64,000 nt of DNA from RYN-230 sp963837515 (lineage in GTDB: Bacteria > Actinomycetota > Actinomycetes > Streptosporangiales > Streptosporangiaceae): NCBI GenBank assembly GCA_963837515.1, contig CAWINT010000002.1:1302001-1366000 (forward strand), read 5' to 3'. The position numbers were made by a program, and so were the translations under genes. The first letter of the stretch is position 1, and each line of letters opens with the position of its first letter. The notes beneath the pieces were generated by a model. It was given only the letters and a program-made list of their open reading frames with translations, was not told the origin of the DNA and did no database searches. Shown here piece after piece: positions 32,641-41,581 of the stretch.

Positions 32641-34023
32641 TCAGCCGGGGCCGAGCAGGTCCGACACCGCGGCCCGGAACACCTCGGTGTGCCGGTCCAC
32701 GTCGCCGGCCGTGGTCGCCGGTGACATCAGCGCCATGTTGTGAAAGGGCGTGATCAGCACGCCGCGGTTCATGGCGTGCAGGTGGAAGTACCGCTCCAGG
32801 CTGGAATCGGCCGCTTCGCTGGCCTCCGTGCCGCTGCGCGGCGGCCCGGGCTGGAACCGATACTCGGCCCGGCAGCCCAGCTGGGTGACGTGCCAGCCGA
32901 GGTCGGCCTCGGCGATGACGTCCGCCACGCCGCGGCGGAACTGGCTGGCCAGCGGGATCATCTGCTCGTAGGCGCCGCTGGTGAGCACCGTGGCCAGCGT
33001 CGCGCGGACGGCCGCCATGGACAGCGCGTTGCCGGCCAGCGTGCCGCCGATCCCGCCGGTGTCCTCGTAGTCCGCATCGGTCTGGGCCAGCATCTGCCCG
33101 GCCGCCTCCCCGGCGATGCCGAGCGCGCCGGAGGCCACCCCGCTGCCGATGGCCTTCCCCATCGTGACCATGTCCGGGTCCAGTCCCCAGGCGGCGGTGC
33201 AGCCACCCGGGCCGGCCGAGAGCGTGTGCGTCTCATCGATGATCAGCAGCGTGCCCGTCTCCCGGGTTATCTCGCGGAGAGCGTCGTGATAGCCGGGATC
33301 GGGGAGGATGATGCCCATGTTGGTCATGGCCGGCTCGGCCAGCACGCAGGCGACGGAGCGATCGCGCAGCGCGGCCTCCAGCTGCCCGGGGTCGTTGAAC
33401 TCCACCGCGACCGTCGTCTGGGCCGGGTCAACCGGGGGCCCCACGTTGCCGGCCCGCGCAATCGTGCCGCCGCCCGGCCCGCGGACCGCGAACGTCTCGT
33501 CCACGCTGCCGTGGTAGCAGTAGCTGAACACGGCCACCTGGCGGCGGCCGGTGATCTGCCGGGCGATGCGCAAGGCCGCCCGGTTGGCGTCGGTGGCGCT
33601 CAGCGTGAACAGCCAGTGGGCCATCCCGAAGCGGCGGCCAAGCTCCTCGGCGACCCAGATGGCGTCCTCGGTCGGCAGCATGGTGGTGATCCCGCGCTCC
33701 CCCTGGGCGGCGACCGCGGCCAGCACGGACGGCGGGCCGTGACCGGTCATGGCCCCGGTGTCGCCCAGGCACAGATCCACGTACTCGTGCCCGTCAACGT
33801 CCGTGACCCGGGCGCCCGCCGCGTGCGCCGCGAACGGCGGGAAGCCACCTGCCCAGCGCATCATCCATGGCATCGGCACGCCGCCGATGAGTGAGCGCTG
33901 CCCACGGCGGAACAGGTCCGCCGACACCGGGTGCTGGTCGGCGAAGCGGCTCAGTTCCCGCTCGGTCAATTCCGTCAGCCGGGCGCGGTCGATCGCGCCG
34001 GGCGGGGAAAGCCGGTTGCTCAT
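32641..34023 (-). CDS. Class III aminotransferase (glutamate-1-semialdehyde aminomutase-like)
   Basis: 460 residues from ATG 34023 (GGAGC upstream). PLP signature: DETHTLSAGPGGCTAAWGLD and MVTMGKAIGSGVASGALGIA with the Schiff-base Lys in MGKAIG. HEYVDLCLGDTGAMTGHGPP and the FTLSATDANRAALRIAR block place it with the GSA aminotransferase branch (aspartate aminotransferase family, class III). The residue pattern around SATDA (usually SGTEA) is unusual. No haem-synthesis genes are near, so an amino-acid or secondary-metabolite role is more likely. Stands alone. Confidence 0.88.
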   Translation of the reverse strand: MSNRLSPPGAIDRARLTELTERELSRFADQHPVSADLFRRGQRSLIGGVPMPWMMRWAGGFPPFAAHAAGARVTDVDGHEYVDLCLGDTGAMTGHGPPSVLAAVAAQGERGITTMLPTEDAIWVAEELGRRFGMAHWLFTLSATDANRAALRIARQITGRRQVAVFSYCYHGSVDETFAVRGPGGGTIARAGNVGPPVDPAQTTVAVEFNDPGQLEAALRDRSVACVLAEPAMTNMGIILPDPGYHDALREITRETGTLLIIDETHTLSAGPGGCTAAWGLDPDMVTMGKAIGSGVASGALGIAGEAAGQMLAQTDADYEDTGGIGGTLAGNALSMAAVRATLATVLTSGAYEQMIPLASQFRRGVADVIAEADLGWHVTQLGCRAEYRFQPGPPRSGTEASEAADSSLERYFHLHAMNRGVLITPFHNMALMSPATTAGDVDRHTEVFRAAVSDLLGPG

Positions 34024-34280
34024 GGCAGCAGCTCCGTTGGTTCGTGTCAACTCATTCGGTGGCCAGAGTGGACTGCGGCGACTGCTTCCGGCACTGCTGG
34101 CCCCGTGGTGAGCAGTTTTCCGCACGGGTGCGTGGTGGTCAACGGGCCCGTGGCCGGCCCGGTAAGACGTCTGGCGGAGCCCGTGGAGCTCTGGGCGGTG
34201 ATGCAGGAGCCGGGAACGGGCCTCGGCGTCAGCTGTCCGCATGTCGATGGTGTGTCTGGAGACCTGGCGGAAGGACCACG
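34024..34280. promoter_or_regulatory. Divergent promoter region
   Basis: 257 bases between the aminotransferase start and the secreted protein start. No gene and no striking repeat visible; it must hold both promoters. Confidence 0.4.
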
Positions 34281-36095
34281 ATGGGCAGACGGTGGGCGCG
34301 ACTGTGCGCGGCTGGTGGATCATTAATCGTTATCAGCGGCCTGGTGACCGGCACCAGCCTGGCCGCCAGCGCCTCGGCGGGGAAGGCCGCCGCCAGCAGT
34401 AGCAGTGCTGCGGTCGCACCCAAGCCGGTCAACATGCTCGACTGCAACGGCCGCAGCCCGAAGTACAAGAGCGTCATACCGGACCTGCACGGCCTGTGTA
34501 CCGATCCGCGCGGCACCTGGAACGGCCGGTTCGTGGACAACGGCAGTTATGTCGGGCACGACGAGCCGTCGGTCAAGTTCATTTCCAGCGCCCCGGGCAG
34601 CGGGAACGACATGACCTACATCAGCCGGCTCAGCCGGGACCCGGCCGGCCAGCCGACCGTGTCGCCGCACGGCAAGACGGTCAGCGACTACGCCGAACTG
34701 AGCCCGGCGCCCTGGTACGGACTGCCGATCTGCGACCCCAAGTCCTACCCGCAGAATCCCTGCCAGCCCGACAGCGATACCAACAGCGGGGCCATCAGCG
34801 ACCCCAACGCGGCGGGCTCCGCCTTCCTGGAGCTGCAGTTCTATCCGCCCGGGTACGGTCCCTGGCTGGATGCGCCCAGTTGCGACCCGACGCACTGGTG
34901 CGCGGCGCTGAACATCGACAGCCTGGAATCGCAGTTCAACTTCGCCAACCTCAACCCGAACTGCGAGGAGCCGGTCAACTTCGCCTTCCTGCAGCGCAAC
35001 GGCGTCCCGGCCGGGCCGCCCAGCCCGCAGCTGGCCAACGTGAGCACGTTCCGGCCCAACCGCGAGACGCTGATGATGAACCCGGGTGACGTGGTGGCCA
35101 CCACCCTCCGCGACACCCGGAACGGGCTGCTCGCCTCGGTGACGGACCTGACCACGCACCAGACCGGGTACATCGTGGCCAGCGGCAGGAACGGGTTCAA
35201 GAACACCGACTACAAGACCTGCGCGGGCACGCCGTTCAATTTCCACCCTGAGTACAACACCGCCCGGCAGCCGAACCAGGTGCCGTGGGCCGCCCTCGAA
35301 GGCGGCGTGCTGATGGAGCAGGAGATCGGCCACTTCGAGCCGTGCTCCTCGATCACCAACCCGCTGCCCTTTGGCAGCAGCTACCCGGGCGGGCAGAGCT
35401 TCAGCGACCCGAATACAGCCCAGACGTGCGTGGGCGGGTTCGAAGGGCCGGGCAAAGTGGGTGAGGGCCCGTGCAACCCGAGCACGGGCGTCTGCCAGAA
35501 TGCCACCACTGAAGGTGGCGGGGCCTGTCCGTCGAACAACTTCGCGTCCGGCGCGCTCTGCGAGTTCTCCGACATGATCTGCGCCCCAGCCGGGTCGCGG
35601 ACGATCTACGTCAACGGCGTGGCGGAGAAAGCGAGGTGGCCGATAGCCGGCTGTGAGGATAATTACTTCCAGAACGGCGATCTCGATTTCGACGGGAGCT
35701 CGTACATCGCGGACTGGCCGGACGGCTCGCGCAGCCACCCGACCTCCTTCGCCTATCTCGGGCCGGTCTCTCATGGCCGGAGCTACCCGCAGATCCAGTT
35801 CGAGAGCAACGCGCCCGGCTCCGAGGCCAACTGCAACCCCGCCACTGGCGGCGGGTGCGCCGTGCCACCCGGGGGCGCGAAGTTCTACCCGTTCTGGTCG
35901 CTGAGCCGCGGCTGCGTGTGGAACTTCGGCAACGTCATCGCCGGCCAGACGAGGACGGCCTTCGGGGGTGACGCGCAGTACGGGACCCCGGACATCGCCC
36001 GGTACGGCGGGACGCTCACCAGCCCAGTGCTGAGCAACCCGCAGACCTCCGGGAGGTGCGCCAGGTCGGCAGCGAAGCGGCCCAGCCGGCTGTAG
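34281..36095 (+). CDS. Large Cys-rich secreted protein of unknown function
   Basis: 604 residues, GAAGGA five bases before ATG 34281. A Sec signal peptide (RRWARLCAAGGSLIVISGLV ... ASASA) is followed by a Ser/Ala linker and a long extracellular chain rich in Asn, Gly, Pro and Ser with more than 20 Cys (for example LDCNGRSPKYK, LPICDPKSYPQNPCQPDSD, CDPTHWCAALNIDS, GGGCAVPPGG), suggesting many disulfides. No catalytic motif or carbohydrate-binding domain could be recognised. Periodic NGVPAGPPSP and IYVNGVAEKARW segments look like beta structure. A strong hairpin terminator follows directly. Confidence 0.8.
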   Translation: MGRRWARLCAAGGSLIVISGLVTGTSLAASASAGKAAASSSSAAVAPKPVNMLDCNGRSPKYKSVIPDLHGLCTDPRGTWNGRFVDNGSYVGHDEPSVKFISSAPGSGNDMTYISRLSRDPAGQPTVSPHGKTVSDYAELSPAPWYGLPICDPKSYPQNPCQPDSDTNSGAISDPNAAGSAFLELQFYPPGYGPWLDAPSCDPTHWCAALNIDSLESQFNFANLNPNCEEPVNFAFLQRNGVPAGPPSPQLANVSTFRPNRETLMMNPGDVVATTLRDTRNGLLASVTDLTTHQTGYIVASGRNGFKNTDYKTCAGTPFNFHPEYNTARQPNQVPWAALEGGVLMEQEIGHFEPCSSITNPLPFGSSYPGGQSFSDPNTAQTCVGGFEGPGKVGEGPCNPSTGVCQNATTEGGGACPSNNFASGALCEFSDMICAPAGSRTIYVNGVAEKARWPIAGCEDNYFQNGDLDFDGSSYIADWPDGSRSHPTSFAYLGPVSHGRSYPQIQFESNAPGSEANCNPATGGGCAVPPGGAKFYPFWSLSRGCVWNFGNVIAGQTRTAFGGDAQYGTPDIARYGGTLTSPVLSNPQTSGRCARSAAKRPSRL

Positions 36096-37021
36096 CCGGA
36101 ACCTGCGGGCCGGCACCCCGGGCGCTCCGGCGCCCGGGGTGCCGCCATGCCGGGCCGCCGGGCGCCGGCCGCCCAGGCGCAGGCCGGCCGCGGGACAGCC
36201 GGAGCTAACCGGTGCTTGCGTGGCCGGGTGGGCTCGCTCAGGTGTTCCGGCCGCAGCCCGAAGAACAGCATCAACATGATCAGCAGGTCCACGATGGCGA
36301 TCAGGGCGCCGAGGTAGGGCCCGGGCCCGCCCAGCGAGGCCAGGTACCCGCCGAACGCCAGGACCAGGACGAGCGCGCCCAGCGCCCGCGGTCGCCCGCT
36401 GTGCGCCAGCCGCTCCGGCACCTCGTAGGGCGCGCGGTCAACATAGTTGTCCGTGGTGGCCCGGTCCTGCGCGATCTTGAGCCACAGGTCGTAGAGCTCT
36501 GGTGCTTTCTCGCGCAGCAGGACCGCATCCTCCACCGACGGCATCTGCGGTGCCGGGTCCGGCCGCCCGGCTCCCATCCGCTCGGATACCAGGCCGGCCA
36601 GCCGTTCCAGGTCCACGGCCGGGTCCCCGCCGGTCCCCGGGCCGGTGGCCCCGGGGGCCGTCACGGCCCCGGGCTGCGGATGGTGCGCGGCCGCGATGCC
36701 CGATGCCGCCGCGGTGGCGGCCGTCCGGCCCGGGCTGACCGGCGCGGTCACCGCCAGCGGGCCGGGCTGGTCATGCAGGGTGGGCAGGCCCGGCCCGGTC
36801 TCCTGGCCGGCCAGGCCCCGCTCCGCCGCCCCGCCGGGCAGGTCGAATCCGGGCGCCTGGCCGGGCGGGACGGGCACGCCGGGCCCGGGCGCCTGGCCGG
36901 GCGGGGCGCCCCCGGTCATCGTGCCCGGCTCCGCCGGAGTGACCGGCGGGGCGGGCGGGTGGCCCGGCAGCCCGGCAGGCGCCGGCCGCCGCGGTGGCTT
37001 CCCCGGCTCGTGCTCGGTCAT
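35885..37021 (-). CDS. Pro/Gly-rich membrane protein of unknown function, C-terminus doubtful
   Basis: 378 codons from ATG 37021. The first ~140 residues are a disordered Pro/Gly/Ala region; the conserved-looking core is PSVEDAVLLREKAPELYDLW, AQDRATTDNYVDRAPYEVPE and two membrane helices (LGALVLVLAFGGYLASLG, YLGALIAIVDLLIMLMLFFG) followed by RPEHLSEPTRPRK. After that the frame runs on for about 110 low-quality residues, through the hairpin at 36111-36144 and 211 bases into the convergent secreted-protein gene. A one-base shift near 36210 would give a stop at 36205-36207 just after the core, so the tail may be an artefact or a frameshift. Layout resembles DUF2335-like small membrane proteins. 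Confidence 0.6.
   Translation of the reverse strand: MTEHEPGKPPRRPAPAGLPGHPPAPPVTPAEPGTMTGGAPPGQAPGPGVPVPPGQAPGFDLPGGAAERGLAGQETGPGLPTLHDQPGPLAVTAPVSPGRTAATAAASGIAAAHHPQPGAVTAPGATGPGTGGDPAVDLERLAGLVSERMGAGRPDPAPQMPSVEDAVLLREKAPELYDLWLKIAQDRATTDNYVDRAPYEVPERLAHSGRPRALGALVLVLAFGGYLASLGGPGPYLGALIAIVDLLIMLMLFFGLRPEHLSEPTRPRKHRLAPAVPRPACAWAAGARRPGMAAPRAPERPGCRPAGSGYSRLGRFAADLAHLPEVCGLLSTGLVSVPPYRAMSGVPYCASPPKAVLVWPAMTLPKFHTQPRLSDQNG
36111..36144. terminator. Strong GC hairpin after the secreted-protein gene
   Basis: A perfect 15-bp stem (36111-36125 with 36130-36144) closes a TCCG loop 15 bases after the stop at 36095. No T-run, but hairpins without one are usual actinomycete terminators. It also falls inside the 3' part of the opposite-strand reading frame. 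Confidence 0.75.
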
Positions 37022-37245
37022 GCCGGCCCGTCCGCCCCGCCCCGCCGGGCGCGCATCAGCGCCTCGGAATGGGCTTTGGTAATTATCGAGGTGGCGACCT
37101 GAAATGGCCCTTCACGAGTTGTGGGTCCCGGCTCCGGAAGCTGCTCGCGGAAAGCCCGGTAGATGATGGCGCCGGTAATATCGAAAAGCGTAGCGGCGCC
37201 AAAGGCCAATGCGAGGACCCGGCGCGCTGACCTGTCCGTCGGCAT
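37018..37245 (-). CDS. Small single-span membrane protein
   Basis: 75 residues from ATG 37245, GGGAAAG about nine bases upstream; GTG 37275 is an alternative start. ARRVLALAFGAATLFDITGA is a membrane helix, followed by IIYRAFREQLPEPG and a helical tail ending MRARRGGADGPA. Its stop overlaps the ATG of the next gene (ATGA at 37018-37021), so both are translated together. Function unknown. Confidence 0.6.
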   Translation of the reverse strand: MPTDRSARRVLALAFGAATLFDITGAIIYRAFREQLPEPGPTTREGPFQVATSIITKAHSEALMRARRGGADGPA

Positions 37246-38383
37246 ACGCGGTACTTTCCCGCTTGGCTGCGGCACAAAACTGTTGCCGGATTGCCGCCAC
37301 TACACGCGGATTTAGCCGGATAGAACCTGCCATAAGACGATTTGGGGTAGGGCTGTCATCCGCCCGGAGCGGAGCGCGGGGCCCGGCGGCCCGGTCACCC
37401 GCCCGGTGCCCGGCAGCCCGCGGCCGGCCGGACGGCGCCGGGGCCGGCCGCGCCGAGGCCGCCGTTGCGCCGCGGCCTTCTCCCGGCTGGTACATCCACG
37501 CCCGGGTGCGCAGCGGCGGGCCGGCGGCCCGCCCCGGATCCAATGGCAGGCCCGTCAGCACGGCCCGGTGCCCCGCGACGTCGGTGACCCGGACGCTGGT
37601 CACCCTCGGGACGGCCCCGTCCGCCCGCACGCGCCGCCAGGCCCAGTACCCGTCCGGTTCCGGCACCAGCTTTACCCAACGCCCCTCGCGGCCAGCCTGT
37701 AGCGCCACCGAGGCCAGCCGGTTGCCGTGGTTGAGCACCTGGACCGCCAGCGGGATGGATCCGCCCGTGACGGCGACGCGGAGCGCGAGTGGGCCGGCCA
37801 GCGGCGGGTCGGATGCGGGCCAGTAACGCACTGGCACGGTGCCCGCGCGCAGGCCGGCGAGCCGGCTGAAGGCGGCCCGGCTGAGGTCTATGGTGCCCGT
37901 GGCGCACTCGGTGCACACGTCCACCACCTCGGCCAGCACGGTCCCGGCCGGTCCCTGCACGGTCAGGTAGCTGCCGCAGGCGCGGCCGCCGTCGTAGCTG
38001 GCCGCTGGCAAGCTGGCGTACCAGCCCGGGGCCGGGAACGGCCCCAGCGAACAGCTTCCCACCGCCCCGTCCGGGTCGTAGAAGACCGCGTGGCCCGCCG
38101 TGATCGCGGCCACCGGCCTGCCCGCCCCCAGGGGCGCACCGGGTGGTCCGGTCCGGGCGGCCCCGGAACTGCCGGCCCCGGCTGGGCCGGCGCTGACCGT
38201 GCTGGCTGCGGACGAGCCGGGCCGCCCGCCCGCCGGGGCCGGGACGCACCCGGCCACGGGCCAGCGGAGCGCCACACCGGTCAGCGTGATAACCGTGATC
38301 GCGCTGCTGACCAGCCAGATCCAGTTGCCGCGCCGGGGCATGCGCGGCCGGGCGCGGCCGGGGCCAGGCCCGGGGAACCGCAT
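37112..38383 (-). CDS. Expansin-like secreted/membrane-anchored protein (EXLX type)
   Basis: 423 residues from ATG 38383. An N-terminal anchor helix (WIWLVSSAITVITLTGVALR) and a Pro/Ala linker precede a double-psi beta barrel: AVFYDPDGAVGSCSLGPFPA, RACGSYLTVQGPAGTVLAEV, VDVCTECATGTIDLSRAAFS - the GSC, CG and catalytic-type Asp positions of bacterial expansins. A second beta-sandwich (RVAVTGGSIPLAVQVLNHGN, GYWAWRRV) corresponds to the CBM63-like domain. Expansins loosen cellulose/xyloglucan without hydrolysis. The last ~100 residues are basic and overlap the next gene by 134 bases, so the true end may be earlier. GTG 38413 is an alternative start. Confidence 0.82.
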   Translation of the reverse strand: MRFPGPGPGRARPRMPRRGNWIWLVSSAITVITLTGVALRWPVAGCVPAPAGGRPGSSAASTVSAGPAGAGSSGAARTGPPGAPLGAGRPVAAITAGHAVFYDPDGAVGSCSLGPFPAPGWYASLPAASYDGGRACGSYLTVQGPAGTVLAEVVDVCTECATGTIDLSRAAFSRLAGLRAGTVPVRYWPASDPPLAGPLALRVAVTGGSIPLAVQVLNHGNRLASVALQAGREGRWVKLVPEPDGYWAWRRVRADGAVPRVTSVRVTDVAGHRAVLTGLPLDPGRAAGPPLRTRAWMYQPGEGRGATAASARPAPAPSGRPRAAGHRAGDRAAGPRAPLRADDSPTPNRLMAGSIRLNPRVVAAIRQQFCAAAKRESTAYADGQVSAPGPRIGLWRRYAFRYYRRHHLPGFPRAASGAGTHNS

Positions 38384-38478
38384 GGCACCAGCTTGCCTGT
38401 CGTCACCCGGCAACTACGTCCAGTAATCAAACAGTTATGATCGTGCACCGGCAGTGAGATGGGACCGGTGCCGCCGGT

Positions 38479-39465
38479 TCAGTCGTCCGGCGCCGCCGAG
38501 GTGGCCTCGGGCCCGGTCACGGGCGGGGCCGGAAGGCGCGGTGCGTCCGCGGCGGGCTGCCGCCGGCGGATGCTCCCGCCCGGGCCGGCCCGGCGGGGAC
38601 CGGATGCCTTAGTGCTCAGGCTGGCCAGGGCCGGGGCCCGGGCCACCATGATCACGCCGATGACCAGCGCGACCACGCCGCCCACCTGGAGCGCGATCAG
38701 CGGCGGCGCGGATGGCACCTTGTCCCGGAAGGCCACGACGCCCAGGATGATGCCGGACAGCGGCTCGGCGGCGGTGATGCCGGGCAGCGACGCGTGCAAC
38801 GGGGCCGAATTGAAGGCGTTCTGCATCAGCCACAGGCCGGTCGCGCCCACCGCGATCAGGCAGTAGGCCGGCCAGCTGGTCAGCAGCGCGGCCGCCGTGT
38901 GCCAGCCGCCCAGGTCCCGCACGGTGACCCGGGTCAGCGCGTCCTGGATGCCGAACACCAGCCCGGCCGCCGCCCCGGTCAGCACACCCCGCAGGTCACC
39001 GCGGCGTCTTCGGCCGAGAGCGGTGAGGAGGACGGCGACCGCGGCGATGGCCGCCCCGGCGTACGGCCAGTAGGCCGGGGAACCGACCGTCTGCGACACC
39101 GAGGAGATCGAGCGGGCCACCGACAGCGCGGTCACCCCGGCCAGCAGCACGACCGCGCCGACGATCTCGCGTGCGTACACCGGCTGACCGCTGATCCGCC
39201 CGGCGAGCGCCAGCGCCACCAGCAGGTTGGTGGCCAGCAACGGCTCGGCCAGGGTGAGCACCATGTGCCCGATGACCCAGGCCGACAGCACCTGACCGGA
39301 GATCATGACGACGATCCCGGCCAGCCACCGGGGCTGCCGCAGCAGGTCAGTGATCAGCCGGAAGTGGAGGAAATCCGACGCCGGGGCGCGCTGCGCCGCG
39401 TCCTGCTGCAGGACGAACCCGGTGCCCAGCAGGACCGCGGCCACCGCGCCAAGGAGGTATTCCAC
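38479..39465 (-). CDS. DMT (NIPA/EamA-like) membrane transporter
   Basis: 328 residues with nine to ten hydrophobic helices. MEYLLGAVAAVLLGTGFVLQ QDAAQ at the start and AEPLLATNLLVALALAGRIS in the third helix are typical of actinomycete DMT-family proteins related to NIPA magnesium/cation transporters; AAEPLSGIILGVVAFRDKVP is the mirror motif of the second half. The C-terminal 50 residues are hydrophilic. Substrate unknown. Confidence 0.83.
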   Translation of the reverse strand: MEYLLGAVAAVLLGTGFVLQQDAAQRAPASDFLHFRLITDLLRQPRWLAGIVVMISGQVLSAWVIGHMVLTLAEPLLATNLLVALALAGRISGQPVYAREIVGAVVLLAGVTALSVARSISSVSQTVGSPAYWPYAGAAIAAVAVLLTALGRRRRGDLRGVLTGAAAGLVFGIQDALTRVTVRDLGGWHTAAALLTSWPAYCLIAVGATGLWLMQNAFNSAPLHASLPGITAAEPLSGIILGVVAFRDKVPSAPPLIALQVGGVVALVIGVIMVARAPALASLSTKASGPRRAGPGGSIRRRQPAADAPRLPAPPVTGPEATSAAPDD

Positions 39466-39557
39466 CGGCTTCCGGCTACCCCTGCGATGTCGAGATCATG
39501 CAGGCCCGGACGGGCCTGCAGCACCCATGGTGCCCTATCGCCGGCCGGCGCAGCCGC

Positions 39558-41039
39558 TCAGATCCGCGTCCAGGCCTCGGTCAGCACGCCGCGCAGGATC
39601 TGCTCCATCTCGGTGAAGTGTTCCGGCCCGCAGGTCAGCGGGGGGGCCAGCTGGATGACCGGGTCACCCCGGTCGTCCGCCCGGCAGACCAGCCCGGCGT
39701 CGAACAGCGCCTGGGACAGGAAGCCGCGGAGCAGCCGCTCGGACTCCTCGTCGCTGAACGTCTCCCGGGTGGCCTTGTCCTTCACCAGCTCGATGCCGTA
39801 GAAGTACCCGTCGCCCCGGACGTCGCCGACGATCGGCAGGTCGGCCAGCTTCTCCAGCTCGGCGCGGAACGCGGCCTCGTTGGCCCGCACGTTGCCGAGC
39901 AGGTCCTCCTTCTCGAACACGTCCAGGTTGGCCAGCGCCACCGCGCAGGAGACCGGGTGCCCGGCGAACGTCACCCCGTGCAGGAAGGTGGCCGTGCCCG
40001 TGGTGAACGGCTCCATGATCTGGTCCCGGACCAGCATGCCACCGAGCGGGGCGTACCCCGACGTCACTCCCTTGGCGAAGGTGATGATGTCCGGCTGATA
40101 GCGGTAGCGCTGCGAGCCGAAGTAGTAGCCGAGCCGGCCAAACGCGCAGATGACCTCGTCGGAGACCAGCAGCACACCGTAGGTGTCGCAGATCTCCCGG
40201 ACCCGGTCGAAATAGCCGGGCGGGGGCGGGAAGCAGCCGCCGGAATTCTGCACCGGCTCCAGGAACACCGCGGCCACCGACTCCGGGCCCTCGCGCAGGA
40301 TGGCCCGCTCGATCTCGTCGGCCGCCCACCAGCCGAACGCACCGAGGTCGTGCGCGACGAACTCGGGCGCGCGGTAGAAGTTCGTGTTCGGCACCCGGAT
40401 CCCGCCCGGCGGCAGCGGCTCGAACGGCTCCTTGATCGGCGGCAGCCCGGTGATCGCCAGCGCCCCCATCGACGTGCCGTGATAGGCGATCTCGCGGCTG
40501 AGCACCTTGTACCGGGCGGGCTGGCCGATCGTCTTGAAGTACTGCTTGGCCAGCTTCCAGGCGGACTCCACCGCCTCCGAGCCGCTGGTGGTGAAGAACA
40601 CCCGGTTCAGGTCCCCGGGGGCGAGGCCGGCCAGCCGCTCGGCCAGTTCCACGGCCCGCGGGTGGGCGTAAGACCACAGCGGGAAGTAGGCCAGTTCGGC
40701 GGCCTGCCGGGCGCCGGCCTCCGCGACCTCCCGGCGGCCGTGCCCGATCTGGCTCACGAACAGCCCGGACAGGCCGTCCAGGTAGCGCTTGCCCTTCTGG
40801 TCGTAGACGTACTGGCCCTCGCCGCGGACGATGACCGGCAGGTCAGCCCCGCGGTACGCCGACATCCGGGTGAAGTGCAGCCACAAGTGGCGCCGCGCGG
40901 CCTCCTGCAGGGCCAGGTCGGCGGCCCCGCCCGAGCCTACGGCGCCATCGGTGGCGGCGAGCGGGCCCATCGGGTTGGATCCGCCGTGCTCGTGCTGGGC
41001 ACCGGGCTGGCTGCGGTACGGGTCGCTTGGCATTGTCAT
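39558..41039 (-). CDS. Class III aminotransferase (putrescine/GABA-type)
   Basis: 493 residues. PLP signature: LLVSDEVICAFGRLGYYFGS and IITFAKGVTSGYAPLGGMLV with Lys in FAKGVTSG; FFTTSGSEAVESAWKLAKQY and HGVTFAGHPVSCAVALANLD complete the pattern. The sequence LHFTRMSAYRGADLPVIVRG at the front is characteristic of omega-aminotransferases acting on putrescine, GABA or beta-alanine. The ATG overlaps the Lrp stop (ATGA). Its neighbours (aminobutyraldehyde-type dehydrogenase, polyamine-like ABC transporter, PuuB-like oxidase) support a polyamine role. Confidence 0.9.
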   Translation of the reverse strand: MTMPSDPYRSQPGAQHEHGGSNPMGPLAATDGAVGSGGAADLALQEAARRHLWLHFTRMSAYRGADLPVIVRGEGQYVYDQKGKRYLDGLSGLFVSQIGHGRREVAEAGARQAAELAYFPLWSYAHPRAVELAERLAGLAPGDLNRVFFTTSGSEAVESAWKLAKQYFKTIGQPARYKVLSREIAYHGTSMGALAITGLPPIKEPFEPLPPGGIRVPNTNFYRAPEFVAHDLGAFGWWAADEIERAILREGPESVAAVFLEPVQNSGGCFPPPPGYFDRVREICDTYGVLLVSDEVICAFGRLGYYFGSQRYRYQPDIITFAKGVTSGYAPLGGMLVRDQIMEPFTTGTATFLHGVTFAGHPVSCAVALANLDVFEKEDLLGNVRANEAAFRAELEKLADLPIVGDVRGDGYFYGIELVKDKATRETFSDEESERLLRGFLSQALFDAGLVCRADDRGDPVIQLAPPLTCGPEHFTEMEQILRGVLTEAWTRI

Positions 41040-41581
41040 CTGGTCCCCCAGCCGTAGGTCTGCTTGCGGAGCTTGAGGTATACGAAGGTCTCGGTGCTGG
41101 TCACGGTGGGCACGGCGCGCACCCGGCTGAGGATCTCCAGCAGGTGGCTGTCGTCCTCACAGACCACCTCGACGAGCAGGTCGAACGATCCAGAGGTGAT
41201 CACCACGTAGTCGATCTCGTCGATGGCGGCCAGTTCGTCGGCGACCTGCTCCAGATTGCCGCTGCACTTGATGCCAATCATCGTCTGCCGGGAAAAGCCG
41301 AGCATCAGCGGGTCGGTGACCGCGACGATCTGCATGATCCCGGCGTCCACCAGGCGCTGCACCCGCTGCCGGACCGCGGCTTCGGACAGGCCCACGGCCT
41401 TGCCGATGGCCGCGTAGGACCGGCGCCCGTCTTCCTGCAGCTGCTCGATGATCCGCTTGGACAGCTCATCCAGGGCCGGGCCGGACGGCCCGCGCCCGGG
41501 GGCCCGGCCGTTGCCCCGGGCAGTCGCGTGCGCCGCGCCCAGCGCACCGGAGATCGCGGGCACACCGGGGCCGTGAGCCAT
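41036..41581 (-). CDS. Lrp/AsnC-family regulator
   Basis: 181 residues. After a Gly/Ala-rich N-terminal 35 residues the helix-turn-helix LDELSKRIIEQLQEDGRRSY AAIG, KAVGLSEAAVRQRVQRLVDA is followed by the RAM ligand-binding domain (VTSGSFDLLVEVVCEDDSHL, TETFVYLKLRKQTYGWG). Lrp-type proteins oligomerise and sense amino acids. Translationally coupled to the aminotransferase and divergent from the dehydrogenase gene, so it probably regulates both directions. Confidence 0.92.
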   Translation of the reverse strand: MAHGPGVPAISGALGAAHATARGNGRAPGRGPSGPALDELSKRIIEQLQEDGRRSYAAIGKAVGLSEAAVRQRVQRLVDAGIMQIVAVTDPLMLGFSRQTMIGIKCSGNLEQVADELAAIDEIDYVVITSGSFDLLVEVVCEDDSHLLEILSRVRAVPTVTSTETFVYLKLRKQTYGWGTR

